Source: Terriglobia bacterium
GTDB taxonomy: Bacteria > Acidobacteriota > Terriglobia > Bryobacterales > Bryobacteraceae
Direction: 5' to 3'
NCBI GenBank assembly: GCA_020073265.1
Contig: JAIQFN010000006.1
Location: forward strand, 62,001 to 126,000
DNA length: 64,000 nucleotides
The position numbers and the translations under genes are program-made. The first letter of the stretch is position 1. Each line of letters begins with the position of its first letter. The notes beneath the pieces were generated by a model. It made no database searches and had not been told where the DNA came from. It saw nothing but the letters and a program-made list of their open reading frames with translations. Positions 18,687 through 25,876 of the stretch are shown in pieces.

Positions 18687-19703
18687 ATGTCAATCCACCA
18701 GATCTCGATGGTGCTCGACTTGAACAAGTGCCTGGGTTGCCAGACCTGCACCATGGCTTGCAAGAAACTCTGGACCGACGGCGACGGCATGGATTACATG
18801 TACTGGAACAACGTCGAGACGCGGCCCGGGCAAGGCTACCCGCGCAACTGGGACAAGATCGGCGGCGGCTTCGAAAACGGCCGGCTACGCCCCAGCGACA
18901 TCCCCACCAAAGAAGACTACGGCCAGACTTTCGAATACAACTATTCCGAGCGCCTGTTCGAGGGCGGACTGCAGGCCATGCCTCACCAGGAAGTGCGCAA
19001 CACTCCCAACTGGGACGAGGACGTCGGCTCGCTGATGCTGGGCGAGAACTATTACTTCTACCTGCCGCGCATCTGCAACCACTGCACGAATCCCGCCTGC
19101 CTGGCCGCCTGCCCGCGCAACGCGATTTACAAACGCGAGGAAGACGGCATCGTGCTGGTGGACCAGGAGCGCTGCGAAGGCTACCGCTATTGCATGCGCG
19201 CCTGCCCCTACAAGAAGATCTACTTCAACGAGCTGCTGGGCAAGGCGCAGAAGTGCATCTTCTGCTATCCGCGCATCGAAAAAGGCGAAGTGAACGCTTG
19301 CGCCAAACAGTGTCCCGGACGTCTGCGCTTCGTCGGATATCTGGACGATCCCAATTCCGCCGTACACAAGCTGGTGCACGTTTATAAGGTCGCGCTCGGC
19401 CTGTTCCCCGAGAAAGGCACCGGGCCGAACGTCTTCTACGTGCCGCCATTCAATCCTCCGCGCAAGGGCAACTATGGCAAGAGCATTCTCGAAGATCCCC
19501 GCATGCCGATCGATTACCTGGTCTATTTGTTCGGCGAGCAGGTGACGGATGTCATCCGGCGGCTGGAAGGGGAACTGCAGAAGGCCCAGAATGGCGGAAG
19601 CAGCGAGGTGTTGCAGTTGCTGATCGGCCGCGACGCCAGTGTGCGTTATCAAATCCCCAAGCGCGAAGAGCTGATCCATATTCAAGGAGCGAAAAAAGCA
19701 TGA
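18687..19703 (+). CDS. NarH-like Fe-S electron-transfer subunit
   Basis: A 338-residue beta subunit with four Fe-S cluster motifs: CLGCQTCTMAC near the N-terminus, CNHCTNPACLAACP, CEGYRYCMRACP and CIFCYPRIEKGEVNACAKQCPG. In the third motif the second cysteine is replaced by tyrosine, which in NarH-type subunits (Trp/Tyr) gives a [3Fe-4S] cluster. No signal peptide is visible, as expected for a subunit co-exported with the Tat-signalled alpha subunit. It begins 3 bases after the alpha-subunit stop. It would carry electrons between the Mo site and the haem-b gamma subunit. Confidence 0.92.
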   Translation: MSIHQISMVLDLNKCLGCQTCTMACKKLWTDGDGMDYMYWNNVETRPGQGYPRNWDKIGGGFENGRLRPSDIPTKEDYGQTFEYNYSERLFEGGLQAMPHQEVRNTPNWDEDVGSLMLGENYYFYLPRICNHCTNPACLAACPRNAIYKREEDGIVLVDQERCEGYRYCMRACPYKKIYFNELLGKAQKCIFCYPRIEKGEVNACAKQCPGRLRFVGYLDDPNSAVHKLVHVYKVALGLFPEKGTGPNVFYVPPFNPPRKGNYGKSILEDPRMPIDYLVYLFGEQVTDVIRRLEGELQKAQNGGSSEVLQLLIGRDASVRYQIPKREELIHIQGAKKA

Positions 19704-20398
19704 AGAGCGTTGCGCTAGTTGCTTTGTGGTGCGCCGCCTCGGGAGTTCTGGCCCGGGCCGAGCTGCACACCATACCGGTCACGCCGGCATCGGCCGAAGG
19801 CGCGCTCGATCCTTCCTCGCCTATGTGGAAAACCGCTACACCGGTTTCGCTCGGCCTGCAGCGCACGCCGCTGCTCTATCCCACCGACCAACCCGCTGCA
19901 CTCGACATCACCTCGGTCCAGGTTCAGTTGCTGCGCGCTTCCGGACATGTCTGGGTGAGGCTGGAGTGGCAGGATAAGTCGCGCAACTCGGCCGAGCTGC
20001 CGGAAGCCAAGCGAGCCTGGCAGGGCGGGCACCTGGTGGCGCAATCGGAAGCCACCGATCGATTCTCGGACGCCTGCGCCGTCATGCTGCCCGCGACAAC
20101 CGGTGCCTCCGAGGTGTTCCCCGCGCTGCAAATGGGCGACGCCGCGCATCCGGTCCAGATCTATTTCTGGGACGCGACTCGCGGCACTGCCGTCATGGAA
20201 GCCAAGGGACGCGAAACTACCCACCGCACCGGAAAGAAGTTCCCCTCGCAATCCGTGTGGAAGGAAGGCAAATGGATGGTGACGCTGGAACTGCCCGAAT
20301 TCGCGGCCGGAACACCGCTGGCCGTCGCCCTCTGGAACGGTGACCAGCAGGATCGGGATGGAAGGAAATACTTTTCGGTATGGTACAAGACGCAATAA
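19700..20398 (+). CDS. haem-b gamma subunit (ethylbenzene dehydrogenase-type)
   Basis: A 232-residue protein with a cleavable signal peptide (MKSVALVALWCAASGVLARA). The beta-rich core with VQVQLLRASGHVWVRLEWQDKSRN, the PALQMGD segment and WDATRGTAV resemble the EB_dh/cytochrome-b558 gamma family, which binds one haem b in the periplasm. The methionine in ALQMGD is a candidate axial ligand. Start overlaps the beta-subunit stop by four bases. With the alpha and beta subunits it completes a soluble or peripheral alpha-beta-gamma type II Mo enzyme. Confidence 0.82.
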   Translation: MKSVALVALWCAASGVLARAELHTIPVTPASAEGALDPSSPMWKTATPVSLGLQRTPLLYPTDQPAALDITSVQVQLLRASGHVWVRLEWQDKSRNSAELPEAKRAWQGGHLVAQSEATDRFSDACAVMLPATTGASEVFPALQMGDAAHPVQIYFWDATRGTAVMEAKGRETTHRTGKKFPSQSVWKEGKWMVTLELPEFAAGTPLAVALWNGDQQDRDGRKYFSVWYKTQ

Positions 20399-20925
20399 AT
20401 CCCTGGGCCACATTTCGCTTCGCGCTGGGCTATCCCGATGAGCGGCACCTGGAGTTCTTCGCGGAACACTTGGGCCGTCCGCCCTCCAGCCTGGAAACTC
20501 TGCGTTCGGAGTACATCGACTGGTTTGAGGCCGGCCTGCCGCATCCCAAGTGTCCGCTGCTCGAAGCCTACTATCTGTTGAACCGTCCGGCCGGCGAAGT
20601 GGTGCTGGAGAACAAGCTGTTCTTCCAGCATTTCGGACTCTCGATGCAATCCAAGGCCGCGCCGGATCATTTGCTCACGCAGTTGGAGTTTCTGAGCTGG
20701 CTGGAGCATTGCATCGCGGTGGGCAATCCGGAGTCGCAATCGCTCGCGCGGGCACGCAAGGATTTTGTCGAGCGGCACCTGCGGCACTGGATTCCGCGCG
20801 CGGCGCAATCGCTCGCCAATCGCGGCGCCGGATGTTACGCCGACGTGTTTGCCGCGCTCGCGGCCCAGGTGGAGGAAGTTGTTCGCGAGGGTGCGAGCGA
20901 AAATCCAAGCGAGGTCCAAGCATGA
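20380..20925 (+). CDS. NarJ/TorD-family Mo-enzyme chaperone
   Basis: A 181-residue all-helical protein starting inside the end of the gamma-subunit gene (19-base overlap). The pattern of YPDERHLEFFAEHLG, EYIDWFEAG, PKCPLLEAYYLLNRP and FFQHFGL matches TorD/NarJ/DmsD-like chaperones that bind the Tat signal of the catalytic subunit and assist cofactor insertion. This fits the Tat-signalled alpha subunit four genes upstream in the operon order. No membrane segment. Confidence 0.82.
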   Translation: MVQDAINPWATFRFALGYPDERHLEFFAEHLGRPPSSLETLRSEYIDWFEAGLPHPKCPLLEAYYLLNRPAGEVVLENKLFFQHFGLSMQSKAAPDHLLTQLEFLSWLEHCIAVGNPESQSLARARKDFVERHLRHWIPRAAQSLANRGAGCYADVFAALAAQVEEVVREGASENPSEVQA

Positions 20926-21302
20926 AATTACGAATTCACGGCAACTCCATTCGTCTGCGTCTGAACCGGCGTGAGGTGGCGCAGTTCGCCGCGGCCGGAG
21001 GTCTGGAAGAAGCGTTCGAGTACGGAGGCGACCCTGGAAACCGGTTGGTTTACCGGATCGAATCCTCGAACAGCGCGCCGGCCATCGCGGTGCGGGTTTC
21101 AAACCAGGCCATCAGCATCGTGCTGCCTGCCGCGCTGGCTCAAGCCTGGACCAACACGGACCGAGTTGGCGTGAGCGGCGACGTGCCTCTCCAAGGCGAC
21201 AAACGGATGACGGTCCTGGTCGAAAAGGAATTCCGCCGATTGCACGGGGCGACTTTCGATCCAGATCTCTATCCGAATCCCCTGGAAGCGAAGACCGCTT
21301 AG
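20922..21302 (+). CDS. small conserved protein, DUF7009-like
   Basis: A 126-residue soluble protein beginning MKLRIHGNSIRLRLNRREVAQ. This N-terminus is characteristic of a small conserved family I recall as DUF7009, found near nitrogen-respiration genes; its function is unknown. The ATG overlaps the chaperone stop by four bases (ATGA), so it is the last gene of the respiratory operon. Its end overlaps the end of the convergent LacI-type regulator by four bases. Confidence 0.7.
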   Translation: MKLRIHGNSIRLRLNRREVAQFAAAGGLEEAFEYGGDPGNRLVYRIESSNSAPAIAVRVSNQAISIVLPAALAQAWTNTDRVGVSGDVPLQGDKRMTVLVEKEFRRLHGATFDPDLYPNPLEAKTA

Positions 21303-22342
21303 CTTGCGCTGGCGCGAGCGGGTCCCGAACCGCCGGGCGGCGCGGTGGAATTGCGGATGCGTAGCTCCGGTTTCAGCATCACCTTTTTGTTCCAATTCCC
21401 GTTGCCACCGTGCTCGCGGTTTTGTATTTCGTCCAGCAGCATGCGCATGGCCTGGTGCCCCATTTCATGCGTGGGTTGCGCCACCGTGGTCAGGCGCGGG
21501 CTGAAGTTGGCCGCCCAGTCGAAGTCGTCAAACCCCAGCACGCTGACGTTCTCCGGACAGCGCAGCCCCAACTCGGTGACCGCGCTCATCAATCCGAGCG
21601 TCATTTTGTTGCTGCAGGAAAAGATGGCCGTGGGAGGCTTGGGCAAGCGGAGCAGATGCAAACCGCTGCGATATCCGCTCTCGAGCTGAAAGTCGCCCCG
21701 CTGCAGGTACTCATCGTGAAGCGGAAGATCTGCTTCCTGCAGGGCTTTGCGGAAGCCCTCCAGGCGGTCGATGGCATTGCAGAAATCCTGGCGGCCGGCG
21801 ATGGTGGCGATGCGCGTATGCCCCAGCGATATCAAGTGCTGCGTGGCCTGATAGGCGCCGCCAAAATTGTCGATGACCACGGCCGGTCCGTCGAATCCCG
21901 GCGGGATGCGATCCACGAACACGATGGGGAACCGCCGCTGAGAGAGCCGGTCCAATCCCGACATCACGTGGGACGGCGAAAGTAGCACGCCGTCCACGCG
22001 CCGCGCGTAAAGGTTGTCCAGGTTGGTTCGATCCATGCTCCCGTCTTCGTTCGAGTCGCACAGAATCAGGGAGTAACCGCGGGAGCGCGCTTCGTCCTCG
22101 GCGCCGCGGACCACTTCGGCGAAGAACGTGTTGGTCAAGTCGGGAATCACCACGCCGATGGTCTGCGTGCGGCGTGCCTTCAGGCCTCGCGCCAACTGGT
22201 GCGGCTGGTAGTCCAGGGCGACCAAGGCTTTTTCGACGCGATCGGTGAGTTCGGCGCTGACTCCGCCCTTCTTGTTCAGCACGGCGGACACGGTTGCGAT
22301 GGAGACTCCCGCCAACCGCGCCACGTCGTGGATCGTGTGCAA
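21299..22342 (-). CDS. LacI-family transcriptional regulator
   Basis: A 347-residue repressor-type regulator. The N-terminal HTH and hinge are clear (TIHDVARLAGVSIATVSAVLNKKGGVS, then YQPHQLARGLK), followed by a periplasmic-binding-protein-like sensor domain (TQTIGVVIPDLTNTFFAEVVRGAE, GVLLSP, DNFGGAYQATQHLISLGHTRIA, GFDDFDWA). It diverges from the broken oar1 gene with 338 bases between the starts, a region holding a LacI-style palindrome and a sigma70-like promoter. The likely effector is a sugar or sugar derivative; likely targets are oar1 and itself. Confidence 0.92.
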   Translation of the reverse strand: MHTIHDVARLAGVSIATVSAVLNKKGGVSAELTDRVEKALVALDYQPHQLARGLKARRTQTIGVVIPDLTNTFFAEVVRGAEDEARSRGYSLILCDSNEDGSMDRTNLDNLYARRVDGVLLSPSHVMSGLDRLSQRRFPIVFVDRIPPGFDGPAVVIDNFGGAYQATQHLISLGHTRIATIAGRQDFCNAIDRLEGFRKALQEADLPLHDEYLQRGDFQLESGYRSGLHLLRLPKPPTAIFSCSNKMTLGLMSAVTELGLRCPENVSVLGFDDFDWAANFSPRLTTVAQPTHEMGHQAMRMLLDEIQNREHGGNGNWNKKVMLKPELRIRNSTAPPGGSGPARASAS

Positions 22343-22411
22343 AGATTCCTCTGGTGCTGTGCAGCCGCCGCTGTGGAATATAGCAGTTCAACCGGGAAAT
22401 AGTCAAGATCT

Positions 22412-22425
22412 CTGAAAGGTTTCAG
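22412..22425. promoter_or_regulatory. palindrome CTGAAAGGTTTCAG, candidate LacI operator
   Basis: Perfect 6-base arms around a central GG, 70 bases upstream of the lacI-type start and 256 bases upstream of oar1. LacI-family operators are typically such palindromes, though usually with a central CG. Flanking GATC on both sides extends the symmetry. The rest of the 22343-22680 gap holds the promoter listed below and no ORF. Confidence 0.45.
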
Positions 22426-22555
22426 ATCGGCATCGATGGCCAGCCCCGGATCTGAATGCTGGCAGGCCCGGAGGTCCGCAAACTAAGATGTTGCTTCTGT
22501 TACATACGCACTGGGATCCCGGCGGGTTCGACGGAGTCTCTGGCTTGCCCGAGAA

Positions 22556-22563
22556 AAACGTTT
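22556..22563. promoter_or_regulatory. AAACGTTT core, candidate LacI-type operator at the oar1 promoter
   Basis: The 8-base palindrome, in the context GAAAAACGTTTCGG, ends 10 bases before the -35 hexamer of the oar1 promoter. The same extended core (AAAAACGTTTCG) recurs at 28996-29007 upstream of oar2. A central CG palindrome is characteristic of LacI-family operators, and a LacI gene is adjacent. Confidence 0.4.
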
Positions 22564-22573
22564 CGGAAAATTC

Positions 22574-22602
22574 TTGACAATCATGTGAATTCCGAATAGA
22601 GT
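22574..22602 (+). promoter_or_regulatory. sigma70-like promoter of oar1
   Basis: TTGACA at 22574-22579 is a perfect -35 element, followed after 17 bases by TAGAGT at 22597-22602 (4 of 6 matches to TATAAT). The ATG of oar1 is 79 bases downstream of the -10, leaving an untranslated leader of about 70 bases. Confidence 0.6.
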
Positions 22603-22680
22603 CTCTCTAAAGTCGTCCCAAAAAAGGACGCTGCGGCTCCGTCTATGCGGCCGCACGCTCAAGAGCCAAGAGGGGGAAAC

Positions 22681-25600
22681 ATGTATATCCGAACCGGGTT
22701 GTTCGTATTGCTATCGTTGTGTTTCGCCGCCGTGGGTTTGGCGCAGCTCGACACAGCCAGCATCGTGGGAACCGTCAGCGACGCCTCGGGAGCGGTGGTG
22801 CCCGGGGCAACCGTCTCGATTCAAAACGTCGGAACTTCGGCCACCGTCAAGCTCACCACGGATTCGTCGGGCGCCTTCGCAGCGCCGAGTCTTGCGGTCG
22901 GGACTTACAAGGTTACCGCGACCGCGACCGGATTCAAGACCTACGTGCAGGACGGAGTCCGGCTGAGCGTCGCCGACGTGATCAAAGTCGCGGTGCAACT
23001 TTCTCCCGGCGATGTCAACGAGCAGATCACGGTGCTAGGCGAAGTCTCGCAAATCCAAACTGCCTCTTCGACATTGGGCGGTGTAGTGAACACCCAGCAA
23101 GTGATGGACCTGCCCGTAAATGGACGCGCTTTGGCGACCTTGCTGGAAACGGTGCCGGGCGTTTCGATGCTGGGCGTGGAGCCGAGCATCGGCGGAGGCG
23201 GCACCGGACGGCTGTTCGAGGCCGGCGCGCGAACGCTGCTGGATGGCACCGATAGCGGCGTGACGGATTCGGATTTCTTCGGCGCTGGCTACCAGAGCCG
23301 CGCCCGCATCGACCGGGCCAGCATCGAGTCCATCGCCGAGGTCCGCATTCAGTCCAACGCGTTCTCGGCTGAATACGGCCAAGCCTCCGGCGGTGTGATC
23401 AACTACATCACCAAGTCCGGCACCAATCAGTTCCATGGCAGCCTGTTCGAGTACTTCCGCAATGAGAAGCTGGATTCGCGCGACTACTTCAATCCGGCTC
23501 CCGCTCCCAAACCGGCGGTTCGTTTGAACCAGTTCGGCGGCTCGGTCGGCGGGCCGATCAAACGGGACAAGCTGTTCTTCTTCTTCAACTACGAAGGCAA
23601 CCGCGAGCGGCGGGGTGTCTATCTGAATGGCGTGGTTCCAACCAAAGCGTTCCGCGACACGCTGATTCCGGCGCTGCAACCCGCGGTCAACCTGCTGCCA
23701 CTTCCCAATGGCCCGGTCTCAGCCGCCGATCCGCGCCTGGCGCAGTACACCACCGCGGTGTCAAACCAGTTGACCGAGAACACGTTCGGCATCAAGGTCG
23801 ACTACAACATGACCGACAAAGACCGGCTGGCTGTCCGCTTCAACTCCAACAAATCGGATAGCGTCAGCTATTTCGGCATCGGCAACGGCCAGCAGAGCAT
23901 AGTCCCGTACTATCCGAAGCTGGGCAAGATCACCTATACGCGCACCATATCTCCTAGGCTGCTGAACGAGGCGGGCATCGCGGTCGACCGAGTCTTCACC
24001 ATCTTCCAACCGGCCAGCGACGAGACTGTCCGGAAGCTCCCATCATCGCGTATGGAAGCGGTATCCCCAACGGCGGTCCCGACCTGTTCGACCTGGTGGT
24101 CGGCAACATGTCGGAGACCTACCTCGACACGTTGTCCTGGGTGAAGGGCAAGCATCAGATCAAGTTTGGCGGGCAGATTCTGCGCGACCAGATCAACAAG
24201 GACACGAAATTCCAGCAACTGATTGCATTTCTGGGACTGGGAACCTCGCCCGGTTTCTTCGGATCGAACACGCCGTTCCTGATCGAGAACATCGGGAACC
24301 CCACGGTCGGGCAGCGCGAGACCATGGTAAACCTGTTCGCGCAGGACGATTATCAGGCCACGCCCGACCTGACCTTGAATATAGGACTGCGCTATCAATA
24401 CGAGTCCGCACCGGCGGAGGCGCATGGCCGCAACACCAACTTCAATTTCGCGACCGGCAAATTGTTCGCGCCGGGCACGTCCGTGTTCGACGCACCGAAG
24501 GGCAATTTCGGACCGCGCTTGGGCTTTGCGTGGACTCCCCTGCATGGCAGGAGCTTCGTGGTCCGCGGCGGATACGGAATCTTCTACACCAGCATCAACC
24601 CCGCCGTCACGCAGTTTGAGCCCGCCAACAACCCGGCGTACAGCTACTATCGCCTGGTGACGATTTTCGATAATCCCGCACTGACGGCCTTCCCGGCAAC
24701 CGACATCAGCAATGGTCCGGTGGCTGGTTTCTTCGTGCCGATTCCCACCGACCTGAAGACGCCGTATACGCATTCCTGGAATTTGAATTTGCAGCAGGGG
24801 TTTCGGGCAGTCGACTCTGGTGCAAGCGGCCTATATCGGCAGCGCCGGCCGGCACTTCGCGGGATTCACGGATCCCAACCGGATCGATCCGGTGACCAAG
24901 AAGCGCCCCTATCCGGACTTCGGATCGATGCTGGAATATTTCCCGTGCTGCAACACCAGCTACAACGCTCTGCAGGCCACCTTGAAACGGCGGCTCGCGC
25001 GCGGGTTGGCTTTTAACGTGAACTATACCTGGTCGCATTCGCTCGACCAGGGCGAATGGGGATTCGCGACGCGCCCCAACAACGACCATCAGCTCAATCT
25101 CGAGCACGCCAGTTCGGACTACGACATCCGCCATCAGATCGAGTTCGACTACACCTACGAGATACCGGGACTGCGATCGATCCCGAAGGTGATCGGCAGC
25201 GGCTGGCAAATCAACGGAATTTCGGTGTTCCGGTCCGGTGTTCCGGTGAATGTCTACTATCCGGTGGACACTGCAGGAGTCGGCACGGATCCGACCGGGT
25301 TGTCCTATCAACCCCGGCCGAATCTGGTTCCGGGAGTTTCGACCACGCCGTCTAACTTCAGCCTGCCCTTCAACCAGATCAATATCGCAGCCTTCAGCCC
25401 GGCGGCCGCTGGAACGTTCGGAAACCTGGGCCGCAATGTTTTGCGCGGTCCGTCCATATACAACTGGGACTTCTCCTTGTTTAAGGGGTTCCAGGTATAC
25501 GAGCAAAGCCGGCTGGAGTTCCGCGCGGAGTTCTTCAACATCTTCAACACTCCGCAGTTCGCCGCGCCCCAAGCCAACCTGGCCGCGCCCGCGACTTTCG

Positions 25601-25686
25601 GCCAGAGTCTCTCGACCATCAGCTCGGCGGGCGGATACTTCGGGTCCAACCGGCAGATCCAGTTCGCGCTTAAGTTCTTGTTCTGA
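22681..25686 (+). pseudogene. Oar-like TonB-dependent receptor (oar1), two frameshifts
   Basis: About 1001 codons if read through, matching its two intact paralogues. Signal peptide ends near FAAVGLAQ; a carboxypeptidase-regulatory-like Ig domain follows (LDTASIVGTVSDASGAVVPGATV), then the TonB plug (VNTQQVMDLPVNGRALATLLETVPGV) and a large barrel ending in phenylalanine (FALKFLF). The frame is broken twice: near 24028-24032 one C seems missing (GTCCGG where GTCCCGG restores the frame), and at 24801-24803 one T seems extra (GGGTTTCGGG). Between and beyond these points the protein is intact and collinear with the paralogues, so the breaks are recent or are sequencing errors. ATG at 22681 follows AGAGGGGG. 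Confidence 0.88.
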
Positions 25687-25752
25687 GGTGTGTGCAACAC
25701 CGAACCTAAGACGCGCTCCGGCATCATTAGTCGCGAAAAACCCGCGCAACCA

Positions 25753-25822
25753 CTCCCTGACGGTCGTGGCTCAGAATCGGCGTTCTAGCGTCCACAGTCA
25801 CAGAGCCGTGACCGTTAGGGAG
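25753..25822. repeat. long imperfect inverted repeat between convergent oar genes
   Basis: Arms at 25753-25772 and 25803-25822 pair at 17 of 20 positions with a 30-base loop. It lies in the 190-base gap between the convergent ends of oar1 and oar2, so it could act as a bidirectional terminator or be a REP-like element. There is no T-run on either side. The remainder of the gap holds no ORF. Confidence 0.5.
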
Positions 25823-25876
25823 CGGGTATCAGACCGGATACACGATGTATTTCGATCAGACTGGGCCCGCGCTCCC

